64,000 bases of DNA from contig JADGNZ010000022.1 in assembly GCA_017883205.1 (NCBI GenBank), positions 1-64,000 of the forward strand, in the 5' to 3' direction. Made by a program: the position numbers and the translations under genes. The notes under the pieces were generated by a model, which saw only the letters and a list, made by a program, of their open reading frames with translations, searched no databases and was not told the origin of the DNA. This stretch comes from Thermoanaerobaculia bacterium. Lineage in GTDB: Bacteria; Acidobacteriota; Thermoanaerobaculia; Gp7-AA8. This document shows positions 32,282-41,812 of this stretch, piece by piece; positions within the stretch are counted from its first letter, which is position 1, and each line of letters opens with the position of its first letter.

Positions 32282-34342
32282 ATGAGGCTGCGTCTCTTTG
32301 CTGTGGCATTGATGTGCACAACGTCCGCGTTCGCGCAGATGCGAGAAACGGTCAACGTCAACGTCGTCGAGGTGCCGGTGTCGGTCTCCGATTCCAGCGG
32401 CAATCCGGTCCGCGGACTCACCGCAGCCAACTTCGAGATCTACGACAATGGAAAGAAGCAGACCATCACCGCGTTCGACAAGGTGGATTTTGGCTCGAAG
32501 GAAGCGGTCAGTGCTGTTTCGCCGCTGAACCCATCCGCACGACGCTCCTTCCTCCTTCTCTTCGACCTCGGATTCTCGTCGCCGCGTTCACTGGTCCGGG
32601 CTCAGGAGGCGGCGCGCAGCTTCGTCACCACCGCGGTTCACCCCCGCGATCTCGTCGGAGTCGGCACCATCGACGTCGATCATAGCTTCCGGTTGCTCAC
32701 CGCCTTCACGACGGACCACGATCTCGTCGCCGCGGCAATCGGCGATCCGCACAGTTTCCACGGAAAGGATCCGCTACAGATCGGGAACCGGACGTTCGTC
32801 AGCGACTTGATTTCTACCGACAATGTGGGGATGCAGGATGCCCAGGATGCGAGTCCGGGAGCGCCACAGAAGAGCGCCCCGGCAAAATTGCTCGACGAGG
32901 ATAATCGCGAAATGCAGCGCCAGATGACCGCCAGCAACGAGGAGTTCGTCCGCGCTCGTGTCGAGAAGCAGATCGACTACCTGGCCGATCTGGCGAAAAC
33001 GCTGCACGCCGTTCCCGGCCGCAAGCAGGTCATCTTCCTATCCGAAGGTTTCGACGCAAAGTATCTGCAGGGACGAGATGCCCGCGAGACCGCTGCCAAT
33101 CAGCGTGACTTCGCATCGGTTGCCAAGGGAGAGGTCTGGAACGTCGATAGCAACCAGCAGTTCGGCACTACATCCAGCCAGTCGATCCTCGATCGGATGG
33201 CGCGGACCTTTCGTTCGTCGGATGTCGTTCTCAACGCCATCGATATTCAGGGGGTGCGTGTTCAAAACGAAAATGCCGCGGGCGCAGGCTCGTCCTCATT
33301 GGCCCCAAACTCCAATGAAGGACTGTTCGCGGTTTCCCGTCCCACCGGCGGCGAAGTCTTCCGAAATACGAATGATCTCAAGAGCAACTTCGATCGCATG
33401 CTTCACGCGCAGGAAGTTACTTATATCCTCAGTTTCCAGGGATCCGCATCGAGCCCGGGCAAGGTCCACGATTTGAAGGTGAAGCTCGTCGACGCTTCGG
33501 GCCGGATTACGTATCGGATGGGCTACTACGAGAACGGTGGCGAGTCCGCGAGCGAGCGTGCGCTCAGCACCGCCGAGGTGATCGTCAACGATATCCCCCA
33601 GAATGGTGTCCGCGTCGCCGCGTTCGCAGCTCCGTTTCCGGTCAGCCATGGCAACTCGCAGGTTCCTGTCATTCTGGAGCTCAATGGTACGGATCTGGTG
33701 AAACAGGCTCGGGGAAACGCCGCTGGAGCAGAAATCTACGTTTATGCCTTCGACTCCGAGGGGATCGTTCGCGACCGCTTGTACCAGCGCGTCAAGCTGG
33801 ACATGCAGAAGATCGGCGATCGTCTTCGCGCCAGCGGACTTCGCTATTACGGCACACTTGTTCTGCCTCCGGGAACATACGCCATCAAGTCGCTCGTGCT
33901 TGCGGGGGAGCCTGATGCGAAACGGACGAGCGATGCGGACAGGCGTGGCTACGCGCGGACGGATGTTGTGGTGCCGCAAGCGGGCGATCTCGCGCTGCTG
34001 CCGCCGATCCCCATCGACGAACAGTCAAAATGGGTTCTCGTCAAAGGTACGGACCGCGGCGCAACGGGCGAGTATCCATTCGAGCTGAGTGGTCAGATCT
34101 TCATCCCGAGCGCGACCGCATCGAACAAGGTGGCGGTGGTTGTCTACGGTGCGGCGGCGAACGAGCTGACTTGGGAGACGACGCCCAAAACTAAACTGCT
34201 GGGCACGATTCCGGCGATGGGGGCGACGAAGTTCATCCTCCAGCTCGACGATCCCGCGCCTTCGTCTTCGCTGCAGGTGACGATGCACATGAAGGGTGTG
34301 GCGGAGCCGCAGACGACCAGCGTCGCACTGGTACGTCCATAG
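32282..34342 (+). CDS. Secreted VWFA-related protein (acidobacterial type)
   Basis: ATG 32282 follows a strong GAAGGAGG site. The 686-residue protein has a signal peptide (MRLRLFAVALMCTTSAFA), then the hallmark EVPVSVSDSSGNPVRGLTAANFEIYDNGKKQ of the VWFA-related family. The A-domain region has LLLFDLGFSSP (a weak metal site; DxSxS is not complete) and VIFLSEGFDAKYLQGRD. The C-terminal third (about 440-686) is beta-rich. It is probably periplasmic or surface-bound. It is a paralogue of the protein at 16.97 kb but longer. Confidence 0.85.
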   Translation: MRLRLFAVALMCTTSAFAQMRETVNVNVVEVPVSVSDSSGNPVRGLTAANFEIYDNGKKQTITAFDKVDFGSKEAVSAVSPLNPSARRSFLLLFDLGFSSPRSLVRAQEAARSFVTTAVHPRDLVGVGTIDVDHSFRLLTAFTTDHDLVAAAIGDPHSFHGKDPLQIGNRTFVSDLISTDNVGMQDAQDASPGAPQKSAPAKLLDEDNREMQRQMTASNEEFVRARVEKQIDYLADLAKTLHAVPGRKQVIFLSEGFDAKYLQGRDARETAANQRDFASVAKGEVWNVDSNQQFGTTSSQSILDRMARTFRSSDVVLNAIDIQGVRVQNENAAGAGSSSLAPNSNEGLFAVSRPTGGEVFRNTNDLKSNFDRMLHAQEVTYILSFQGSASSPGKVHDLKVKLVDASGRITYRMGYYENGGESASERALSTAEVIVNDIPQNGVRVAAFAAPFPVSHGNSQVPVILELNGTDLVKQARGNAAGAEIYVYAFDSEGIVRDRLYQRVKLDMQKIGDRLRASGLRYYGTLVLPPGTYAIKSLVLAGEPDAKRTSDADRRGYARTDVVVPQAGDLALLPPIPIDEQSKWVLVKGTDRGATGEYPFELSGQIFIPSATASNKVAVVVYGAAANELTWETTPKTKLLGTIPAMGATKFILQLDDPAPSSSLQVTMHMKGVAEPQTTSVALVRP

Positions 34343-34405
34343 CCGGCACAGCAAGCAGTACGTACGGCGTTGATCGATCGCGCTGCGCTTGATAGCCTGC
34401 CGTGC

Positions 34406-35230
34406 ATGGCAGAACGCTGGACGAGCATTCACGAGTTTCAGGACATCCGCTACGAGCGCACCGCCGACGGAATTGCAAAGATCACGATCAACCGTCCCGA
34501 GGTGCGCAACGCATTCCGGCCGCTGACGGTGAACGAGATGAAGCAGGCCCTGGATATGGCCCGCGACGACAGCGACATCGGCGTCATCATCCTCGCCGGC
34601 GAAGGCCCCGACGCATTTTGCTCCGGCGGCGATCAACGCGTTCGCGGCAAGGGTGGTTACGTCGATCCGAACGAGAAGATCCCGCGCCTCAACATCCTCG
34701 ACGTACAGAAGCAGATTCGCTCAATGCCGAAGCCGGTCGTGGCCATGGTCGCAGGCTACGCGATCGGGGGCGGCCATGTATTGCACGTCGTCTGCGATCT
34801 GACCATCGCTGCCGACAACGCCCGCTTCGGTCAGACCGGGCCGCGCGTCGGCTCCTTCGACGCCGGCCTCGGCTCCTCGTACCTGGCCCGCATCGTCGGC
34901 CAGAAGAAAGCGCGCGAGATCTGGTTCCTCTGCCGCCAGTACGACGCACAGCAGGCGCTCGACATGGGACTCGTCAATACCGTCGTGCCGCTGCCGCAGC
35001 TCGAAGAGGAGACGCTGAAGTGGTGCCGCGAGATGCTGGAGCTCGCGCCGACCGCGCTGCGTTTCCTCAAAGCCGCGATGAACGCCGACTGCGACGGCCA
35101 GATCGGCCTCCTCGATTTCGGCGGCGACGCCACGCTTCTCTACTACTTGTCTGAGGAAGCGCAGGAAGGCCGCGACGCCTACGTCGAGAAGCGCAAGCCC
35201 AATTTCAAGAAGTTCCCGAGATTTCCTTGA
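34406..35230 (+). CDS. menB: 1,4-Dihydroxy-2-naphthoyl-CoA synthase
   Basis: Catalyses ring closure of o-succinylbenzoyl-CoA in menaquinone synthesis. The 274-residue crotonase-fold protein has SGGDQ (73-77), the oxyanion region [31 protein letters not shown] and the MenB-specific end [17 protein letters not shown] before VGSFD marks the bicarbonate-dependent type I enzyme, as in E. coli. ATG 34406 is used because the family begins there. menA follows after a ~510-bp repeat spacer, then menC and menE; menD and menF are not in the window. Confidence 0.95.
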   Translation: MAERWTSIHEFQDIRYERTADGIAKITINRPEVRNAFRPLTVNEMKQALDMARDDSDIGVIILAGEGPDAFCSGGDQRVRGKGGYVDPNEKIPRLNILDVQKQIRSMPKPVVAMVAGYAIGGGHVLHVVCDLTIAADNARFGQTGPRVGSFDAGLGSSYLARIVGQKKAREIWFLCRQYDAQQALDMGLVNTVVPLPQLEEETLKWCREMLELAPTALRFLKAAMNADCDGQIGLLDFGGDATLLYYLSEEAQEGRDAYVEKRKPNFKKFPRFP

Positions 35231-35238
35231 TGTGCGCT

Positions 35239-35736
35239 TGGCCGATTTGCGCTTCGCGCGTTGTCGGTTGTCGGTTTACTGCGCCGCTGGCGCGGCGCGT
35301 TGTCGGTTGTCGGTTGTCGGTTGTCTCTCGTGGGCTTTGTGAGATTTCCGCCACACCCTCCCGTCGAGCGCCTTCTCCCCCACGCTTCTCAGTGGGGGAG
35401 AAGGTGGCCGAAGGCCGGATGAGGGGGTACTTGCCTCTTGCGCCGGTTGAATTGAATCCGCATCGCGCATCCGGTCCTCGGAGCGCGTGCACATCGAACG
35501 CAACGCCCCCCTCATCCGCCTTCGGCACCTTCTCCCCCCGAAAAGCACGGGGGGAGAAGGCGCTCGATGAGAGGGTGAGGCGAGAAAGCGAGCGTTCGAA
35601 AGGTACTTGCGAACCGAGAACCGGAACGCGCGGAGACCAGTCGTCAGGTCACTGCCTTCGACAACCGACAACCGACAACGGAGAACGCGCCGCCAGGCGC
35701 CCGAACCGACAACCGACAACGCGCCGCCAGGCGCAC
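35239..35736. repeat. Large nested inverted repeat between menB and menA
   Basis: The gene-free stretch 35231-35741 is a nearly 500-bp nested inverted repeat. The outer arms (35239-35326 and 35660-35736) consist of GTCGGTT heptamers and GCGCCGCCAGGCGC-type blocks. The inner arms (35359-35430 and 35505-35580) each contain a local hairpin (CTTCTCCCCCAC facing GTGGGGGAGAAGG, and CTTCTCCCCCCG facing CGGGGGGAGAAGG). The centre has about 70 unique bases. No protein-coding frame in it is convincing. Confidence 0.85.
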
Positions 35737-35741
35737 GAATC

Positions 35742-36611
35742 ATGACTCCCTGGCTCCTCGCCGCACGCCCTAAGACCCTCGCCGCTGCCATCACGCCGGT
35801 CCTGGTTGGTACCGCCTTGGCGCGAAACGGCGCCGCGTCGATTCACTGGCCGTCTTTTGTCTTTGCGCTTCTGGGAGCAGTCTTCATCCAGATCGGCACA
35901 AACTTCGTGAACGATGCGCTCGACTTCAAGAAAGGGGCAGACACGCATGCGCGCCTCGGTCCGATGCGCGTCACGCAGGCGGGCCTGCTCAGCGCCGATG
36001 CTGTTCTGCGTGGCGCGTACGCGTGCTTTGCGATCGCCGCCTTTTGCGGCATCCCACTCATTCTTCGCGGCGGCTGGCCGATCGCGGCCATAGGCGTTGC
36101 CTCGATCGTCGCTGCCTATGCCTACACCGGCGGGCCTTATCCACTTGCCTACCACGGCCTCGGCGAAGTCTTCGTGATGATCTTCTTCGGCTTCGTCGCG
36201 GTTTGCGGATCGTTCTACCTGCAGCGGTTGACACTCGATCCGACCGCATGGATCGGCGGCCTCGCGGTTGGCGCGCTTGCCGTCGTGATCCTCGCGATCA
36301 ACAACCTTCGCGACCTCGAGAACGATCGGGCCAGCAACAAGAGGACGCTCGCCGCACGCTTCGGGCCGCGCTTCGCGTTCGGCGAGATCGTCGCCTTCGC
36401 GATTCTTCCGTTCGTCTGCGCCGGCGCGATCGCGTATCTGCGCGGCCGATGGACGATGCTGATACCGATGCTGGCCATTGGTCTCATGTTCGCACTTCTG
36501 CTGCGCGTGGCCCGCAGCCGCGGCGCGGAGCTCAATCGCTGTCTGGCGCTGGCGGGCGCGCTCGAGTGGTTGTTCGGCATCCTCTACGTCATCGGAGCGA
36601 GTGTTGGCTGA
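35742..36611 (+). CDS. menA: 1,4-Dihydroxy-2-naphthoate prenyltransferase
   Basis: A polytopic UbiA-type enzyme that attaches the isoprenoid tail to 1,4-dihydroxy-2-naphthoate in the inner membrane. The 289-residue protein carries both aspartate-rich motifs: NFVNDALDFKKGAD near the N-terminus and NNLRDLENDRASNKRTLAARFG in the middle. About eight membrane segments surround them. ATG 35742 directly follows the large inverted repeat. The end overlaps the start of menC by 11 bases, so both are co-translated. Confidence 0.92.
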   Translation: MTPWLLAARPKTLAAAITPVLVGTALARNGAASIHWPSFVFALLGAVFIQIGTNFVNDALDFKKGADTHARLGPMRVTQAGLLSADAVLRGAYACFAIAAFCGIPLILRGGWPIAAIGVASIVAAYAYTGGPYPLAYHGLGEVFVMIFFGFVAVCGSFYLQRLTLDPTAWIGGLAVGALAVVILAINNLRDLENDRASNKRTLAARFGPRFAFGEIVAFAILPFVCAGAIAYLRGRWTMLIPMLAIGLMFALLLRVARSRGAELNRCLALAGALEWLFGILYVIGASVG

Positions 36612-37440
36612 CATCTGGTACTGGCCGTACGAGCTGGTCCCGCGCCGCCCGTTGAGTGCGATCGCGGCGGCCGGTCCGAGGCGCGGTGCGCTCATTCGTG
36701 TCGACGCCGGGTTCGCCGACGTTCATCCCTGGCCTGAGCTCGGTGACGCGCCGCTCGACGAGCAGATCGTGCGGCTCAGCCGAGGGGTAACGACGCCGCT
36801 GACTGCCGCTTCGCTCCGCTTCGCCGCGATCGATGCTGCCGCGCGCCGTGCCGGGCGGAGCGTGTTCGAAGGTCTGATGATCCCGCCGAGCCACTGGCCA
36901 GGAGCCGATCCGCCAGCGGGCTTCGATACCGTGAAGTTGAAGTCGATCGATCGCATCCCCGACCATGTTCGCCTACGCATTGATTTCAACGCCACGCTCA
37001 CGCCCGATGAATTCGTACGCATCGCCGCGACGCTTCCACGCGAACGCATCGACTTCATCGAAGATCCCTGTCCGTACGAGGCCAAGACGTGGCGCGACCT
37101 TCGCGACCGCACTGGGCTCCGCCTCGCCCTCGACCGCGGCAACGGCGACGAAGATGTCGACGTCCTCGTTGTCAAACCTGCGGTGCAGGAGATCCCGCCG
37201 AGCCGCGCAGAAATCGTAGTCACCTCATACATGGACCACCCCCTCGGCCAGCTCTGCGCCGCATACGCCGCCGCAAGCGCAGGCATCACGACGACATGCG
37301 GCCTTGTCACGCACGTGCTCTACGAGTCCGATCCGTTCATCGAGCGAATGCAGGTCGACGGCGCGCGTCTGATCCCGCCCAGCGGCACAGGTTTCGGATT
37401 TGATGACTTGTTGGAGGCATTGCCATGGCGCCGCATCTAG
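36601..37440 (+). CDS. menC: o-Succinylbenzoate synthase
   Basis: A dehydratase of the enolase superfamily in menaquinone synthesis. The 279-residue protein keeps all catalytic positions: VKLKS (K112, K114), metal ligands D128 in RIDFNAT, E154 in FIEDPCP and D178 in ALDRGNG, and K192 in VVKPA. It is shorter than the E. coli enzyme (about 320) because of a reduced N-terminal capping domain. The GTG start at 36601 lies inside the menA gene; TTG 36604 is equally possible. menE follows after 205 bp of repeat-rich spacer. Confidence 0.9.
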   Translation: MLADIWYWPYELVPRRPLSAIAAAGPRRGALIRVDAGFADVHPWPELGDAPLDEQIVRLSRGVTTPLTAASLRFAAIDAAARRAGRSVFEGLMIPPSHWPGADPPAGFDTVKLKSIDRIPDHVRLRIDFNATLTPDEFVRIAATLPRERIDFIEDPCPYEAKTWRDLRDRTGLRLALDRGNGDEDVDVLVVKPAVQEIPPSRAEIVVTSYMDHPLGQLCAAYAAASAGITTTCGLVTHVLYESDPFIERMQVDGARLIPPSGTGFGFDDLLEALPWRRI

Positions 37441-37446
37441 CAATTG

Positions 37447-37612
37447 TCTCTCACCCTACGCAAAAAGCGCGGGGGGCGAAGGCGCTCGATGGAGGAGCAC
37501 CGCGACTCCAACCATCGAGCGTAGGGCCACACGCAAGCGCAGCGCCCACGCGAAGCGTAGCGCCGCCGGCCCGGCGGCTGTATCGCCGGCGGCTCGCCGG
37601 CGACTCCCGCAA
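37447..37612. repeat. Repeat remnants between menC and menE
   Basis: The left part (37447-37500) repeats the GGGGGG-GAAGGCGCTCGATG block seen in the menB-menA spacer. The right part (about 37568-37608) carries GC hairpins of the GCCGGCGG/GGCTCGCCGGCGA type. No gene is present. Confidence 0.65.
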
Positions 37613-37645
37613 TCGCGCGAAAGTGGCACCACAGCGATCACGAAC

Positions 37646-38656
37646 ATGATCGACTTCGAATCCGCCGCGTCCCACCTTCTTCTCAACCCTCGCATGCCTG
37701 CCGAGGAGCGGGAGAGGTTCGAGCGGATGACGCCGGCCCTCGATGCCCATGTCTTCGTCGCCACTTCTGGATCGACCGGCGTCATGAAGCTCGTTGCGCT
37801 GTCGAAGCGCGCCATCCTCGCGTCCGCGGCAGCGGTCAACGAACGGCTTGACGTAACCGACACTGATGTCTGGGCTGCCGTTCTTCCGACGTTTCATGTT
37901 GGCGGTCTTGGCGTTTACGCGCGATGTCATCTCGCTGGCGCGCGCGCAGTGCCGATGGCTTGGAACGCGCAGTCCTTCGCGGAATCGGAGGCCACGCTCG
38001 CCTCGCTCGTTCCTGCGCAGGTACACGACCTCCTCGCCACGCGCCTGACGCCATCACCAACCCTTCGCGCCATTCTCGTCGGCGGCGGTGCGTTCGACGA
38101 GGTCGCCGTCGCGCGTGCGCGTGAAGCGGGATGGCCGGTCCTTCCGAGCTACGGCATGAGCGAGTGCTGCTCGACGATCGCGATCGAAGACGTTCTCCTT
38201 CCTCATCTCGAAGCTCGTGTCGAGCCCGACGGACGGCTCGCGTTTCGCGGATCGTCTCTGCTGACCGGATACGTGATGGACGAAGGATTGACCGATCCAA
38301 AGATCGACGGCTGGTTCATTTCCGCGGATGCCGGCATCGTCGATGGACGATCGCTGCGTATTCATGGACGTGCCTCTGACTTTGTGAAAATCGGCGGCGA
38401 GTCAGTCGACCTCGGGCGACTCGATCGGATTCTTCGCGACCTCGCAGGAGACACCGCCGCCATCGTCGCGATGCCGGACGAGCGGCTGGGTTGCGTGATT
38501 CATGTCGCATCGACGGTCGATGTCGACGCCGTGGTCGATGCGTTCAACGCGATTGTTCATCCGTTCGAGCGGATTCGTGCGGTTCATCGAGTCGATGCCA
38601 TTCCGCGATCGCCGCTGGGTAAGCTTTTGCGCGCGAAGCTCGCCTCAATGATTTGA
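37646..38656 (+). CDS. menE: 2-Succinylbenzoate-CoA ligase
   Basis: An adenylate-forming enzyme that makes o-succinylbenzoyl-CoA for MenB. At 336 residues it is compact compared with typical MenE (about 450-490), with a short N-terminal part. It keeps the P-loop ATSGSTGVMKLV, PTFHVGGLGVYAR, the A5-like YGMSECCS, ADAGIVDGRSLRIHGR and the catalytic lysine region SPLGKLLRAKL. The men gene context supports the assignment. ATG 37646 is the first start that avoids repeat sequence. Confidence 0.88.
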   Translation: MIDFESAASHLLLNPRMPAEERERFERMTPALDAHVFVATSGSTGVMKLVALSKRAILASAAAVNERLDVTDTDVWAAVLPTFHVGGLGVYARCHLAGARAVPMAWNAQSFAESEATLASLVPAQVHDLLATRLTPSPTLRAILVGGGAFDEVAVARAREAGWPVLPSYGMSECCSTIAIEDVLLPHLEARVEPDGRLAFRGSSLLTGYVMDEGLTDPKIDGWFISADAGIVDGRSLRIHGRASDFVKIGGESVDLGRLDRILRDLAGDTAAIVAMPDERLGCVIHVASTVDVDAVVDAFNAIVHPFERIRAVHRVDAIPRSPLGKLLRAKLASMI

Positions 38657-38710
38657 CGAGCAGCGTCGTCAGTGACCTTCCCCGCTCCTCCTGCGTCGTA
38701 CCATACGAAC

Positions 38711-40438
38711 ATGAGGAGGCGGACGGCATTACTCATTGCCATCGCGGCTGGAATCGCGGTGATGTTTCTGACCGCGTCCGACACCGTCGATGCGCTGGAG
38801 TTGCCCGTTCGCGATCTCGCATTGCGGCTGCTTCCGCCGCTTCCTGCGACGATGACGGCCGTCGTCGGTATCGATGAGGATTCCCTGCGCGCGATCGGTC
38901 CGTGGCCGTGGGAACGCACCGTCCTTGCGGTCATCGTTAATCGCGCCGCTGATGCCGGAGCGCGCGGCGTGGTGCTCGACATCCTTCTCGCCGACGCGCG
39001 GCCCGGCGACGACAAGCTCGCCGCGGCTGCGCGGCGCGTGCCCACCCTCGCCGTTTCCGCGCTCGATGAGCAGGGCCAATGGCACCTGCCTGTGCCTGCG
39101 CTGGCCGCGGCGATGACGCCAGTGCACGGCAACTTCGAGATCGATCACGACGGCATCGTGCGGCGTTTCTCGGCCACGAAGCAGAATGAGGATCGCTCGC
39201 TCGTTGCCCTCTCGGTCGAGGCGTCATCGCTGATCACCGGCGCGCCGGTTCCTGTCGGCCGCACGCTCGCGCCGGCTTTCCGAACGCGCCCGGCCAGGAT
39301 CCCGATGATCAGTGCTGCCGCGCTTCTTCGCGACGCCACGGGCGCTTCACAGTTGCGAGGCAAACTCGTGTTCGTCGGCCCGGTGGCGATTGCCCTCGGC
39401 GACCGCGTGCTCACGCCTACTTCTTCGCGTCGCGTTGCCAATCCCGGCGTGACCGTTCATGCCGCGGCCACCGAATCGCTCATCCGCGGCGACGTCATTC
39501 GCGAGCTGCCGCCGATCACCTCGGGCGCCTTCACAGTGATCTCCGTCGGCGCGCTTGCCGTCCTTCGACGGCGCCGCATCGTCGCGATCATCGCAATCGT
39601 CGTCATCGTCGCCGGAGGTCTTCTGCTCCTCGGTAACGGAATTGCCGTACCGTTCGCGACGATGCTCGCGTCCGTCATCTTCACCAGCGCCGCGTTCGAA
39701 GCGTCCGCGATGATTGCGGCCCTGGCGCGCAGCGAGGCCCGCTTCCTCGTTCAACGGGATCGCGACGCCGAATCGAAGCTCGTCCTTGCGCACGAGCTGA
39801 AAACGCCGCTGGCGTCGATGCGGAACCTCACGCAGCTCCTCGGCGGCTTCGATCTGACGCCGGCCGAGCGGCAGCGGGTGACGTCACTGCTCGAGCACGA
39901 AGCGGGGAAGCTGGAGACGATGGTCGGCACGTTGCTCGATCTCGAACGGCTGCCGCTTCGTGACTTCACGTCGTCGTCATCCGTCGTAGATCTCGGAGCA
40001 CTCGTCGCTGCGCGCGTCGACTTTCTCCGCGCCAGCACCGACCGCTCGATCGTCATGAACGCATCGCCCGAAACCCTCGTCCGTGCCGACGCAGCCCTCA
40101 TCGAGCGCGTCGTCGACAATCTCGTCGGGAACGCCTTGAAGTACACGTCCGGTTCTATCAGTGTGACCGTGTCTTGCACGGGCCACGACGCCATCCTCCA
40201 AGTCGAAGACCGCGGTCCCGGCATCGCCGAGGCAGACCGTGGGCGCGTGTTTGAACGATTCGTGCGCGGCGCCACCGCCGCAGGTACGCAAGGCCTCGGC
40301 CTCGGGCTGGCCATGGTCACCGAGATCGCGCGATGGCACGGAGGTGAAGCCTCTCTCGATGCCCCTGCCGGCGGCGGCTCGCGATTTCGGATTACGCTGC
40401 CGTGTGCAGCCGCTGAACCGATGACAGGAGCGATGTGA
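38711..40438 (+). CDS. CHASE2-domain sensor histidine kinase
   Basis: The 575-residue protein has an N-terminal membrane helix (about 6-22) and an extracytoplasmic CHASE2 sensor (about 35-265; VVGIDEDSLRAIGPWPWERT, GARGVVLDI). Two or three C-terminal membrane helices (about 275-335) follow, then a histidine kinase core. The phosphorylated His361 is in LAHELKTPLASM, with N-box DNLVGNALKYT and G-boxes EDRGPGIAEADRG and GLGLGLAMV. It should phosphorylate the NtrC-type regulator next to it; the two genes share the sequence TGATG. The signal is unknown. Confidence 0.92.
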   Translation: MRRRTALLIAIAAGIAVMFLTASDTVDALELPVRDLALRLLPPLPATMTAVVGIDEDSLRAIGPWPWERTVLAVIVNRAADAGARGVVLDILLADARPGDDKLAAAARRVPTLAVSALDEQGQWHLPVPALAAAMTPVHGNFEIDHDGIVRRFSATKQNEDRSLVALSVEASSLITGAPVPVGRTLAPAFRTRPARIPMISAAALLRDATGASQLRGKLVFVGPVAIALGDRVLTPTSSRRVANPGVTVHAAATESLIRGDVIRELPPITSGAFTVISVGALAVLRRRRIVAIIAIVVIVAGGLLLLGNGIAVPFATMLASVIFTSAAFEASAMIAALARSEARFLVQRDRDAESKLVLAHELKTPLASMRNLTQLLGGFDLTPAERQRVTSLLEHEAGKLETMVGTLLDLERLPLRDFTSSSSVVDLGALVAARVDFLRASTDRSIVMNASPETLVRADAALIERVVDNLVGNALKYTSGSISVTVSCTGHDAILQVEDRGPGIAEADRGRVFERFVRGATAAGTQGLGLGLAMVTEIARWHGGEASLDAPAGGGSRFRITLPCAAAEPMTGAM

Positions 40439-41802
40439 TGGCCACGGTGCTGGTAGTCGATGACGATGCCGGAATCCGCGAGAGCGCCGCCATGGCACTC
40501 GAGAAAGCCGGCTTGAAGACATTCCAGGCTGGCGACACCGTGGCCGCCCTGCAGATGCTTCGTGCGCATCGCATCGACCTCGTGCTCAGTGATATCTACA
40601 TGCCCGGCGAGACCGGCATCACTCTGCTCCAGGCCATCTCCGAACGGCGCGATCCGCCGCGCGTGATTCTGATGACGGCGCGCGGCTCGATCGAGACCAC
40701 CGCGCTGGCGCAGCGCTTCGGCGCCTTCGACTATCTGGCCAAACCGTTCGATCTCAATGAGCTCATCGCTCGCGTCCGCGCGGCTCTCAACGTCAGCACT
40801 GCCGAGGGGGTCGAGGTCGAGCCGGGGCCGCCGTCGCGTATGGTCGGCTCGCATCCTTTGATGATCGCGATGTACAAGGCGATCGCGCGGGTCGCGCCGC
40901 TCAACGTGCCGGTGCTGATTCTCGGGGAGAGCGGCAGCGGCAAAGAGCTCGTCGCGCAATCGATTCACGACCTCGGCGACCGCGTTGCCGGCCCATTTGT
41001 CGCCATCAACTGCGGCGCGATCCCCGATTCGCTGCTCGAGAACGAACTGTTCGGATCGACGCGAGGAGCGTTTACCGACTCGAGGCAGGACAGGCGTGGC
41101 GCGCTTTCCCGCGCGGACGGCGGGACGCTCTTTCTCGATGAGATCGGCGACATCTCGCCGGCCTTCCAGGTCAAGCTGCTTCGCTTTCTGCAGGACGGTG
41201 TCGTCACGCCGCTCGGCGCCGAGAAGAGCCATCGCGTCGATGTGCGACTCATCGCGGCAACGCACCGCGACATCAAACGGCTCGTCGGCGAGGGAAAGTT
41301 TCGCGAGGATCTCTACTACCGGCTGGCCGGCTACGAGATCGCGGTTCCGCCGCTGCGCGAGCGAGCGTCCGACATCCCGCTGCTCGTCGCCTTCTTCCGG
41401 CATCGTATTGCCGAGGAGATGAAGCGTCCGTCGATTCCCGGGCCGTCGCAGAGCGTGCTCGATGTCTTTTCCGCGCATGGCTGGCCCGGCAACGTCCGCG
41501 AGCTCGAGCAGGTCACGCGGCGGATCGTGATCGATTCGGGTGCGCTGCTGGATGGCGCGGCGGCGTCGCGCGCGCTGCGTGATATCGCGCCTTCAGCCGC
41601 GGGCGCGAGCGTGCCTCCGGCCCCGGTCACCGAGGCCGTGAGCGAGGATCTGATCTCGCTCGACGAAGCCGAAAAGCGGCACATCATCACAGTCCTGCGT
41701 GCCACGGGCGGGAATCAGACGCAGGCCGCATACATTCTTGGCATCGAGCGCAAGACCCTTGCGCGCATGATGAAACGACTCGATATTTCGCTCGAACCCT
41801 GA
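40438..41802 (+). CDS. NtrC-family sigma-54-dependent response regulator
   Basis: ATG 40438 overlaps the kinase stop by one base, with AGGAG eight bases upstream. Receiver domain: acidic pocket VVDDDAG, phosphorylated D52 in LVLSDIYMP, K in YLAKPFD. AAA+ domain: Walker A GESGSGKE (163-170), Walker B GGTLFLDEIGD, arginine-finger region REDLYYRL. C-terminal Fis-type helix-turn-helix (about 428-452; NQTQAAYILGIERKTLARMM). The loop that contacts sigma-54 reads GAFTDS (210-215) instead of GAFTGA, keeping GAFT. It probably activates the downstream FecR-type gene or others. Confidence 0.92.
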   Translation: MATVLVVDDDAGIRESAAMALEKAGLKTFQAGDTVAALQMLRAHRIDLVLSDIYMPGETGITLLQAISERRDPPRVILMTARGSIETTALAQRFGAFDYLAKPFDLNELIARVRAALNVSTAEGVEVEPGPPSRMVGSHPLMIAMYKAIARVAPLNVPVLILGESGSGKELVAQSIHDLGDRVAGPFVAINCGAIPDSLLENELFGSTRGAFTDSRQDRRGALSRADGGTLFLDEIGDISPAFQVKLLRFLQDGVVTPLGAEKSHRVDVRLIAATHRDIKRLVGEGKFREDLYYRLAGYEIAVPPLRERASDIPLLVAFFRHRIAEEMKRPSIPGPSQSVLDVFSAHGWPGNVRELEQVTRRIVIDSGALLDGAAASRALRDIAPSAAGASVPPAPVTEAVSEDLISLDEAEKRHIITVLRATGGNQTQAAYILGIERKTLARMMKRLDISLEP

Positions 41803-41812
41803 TGAGGCTCCA

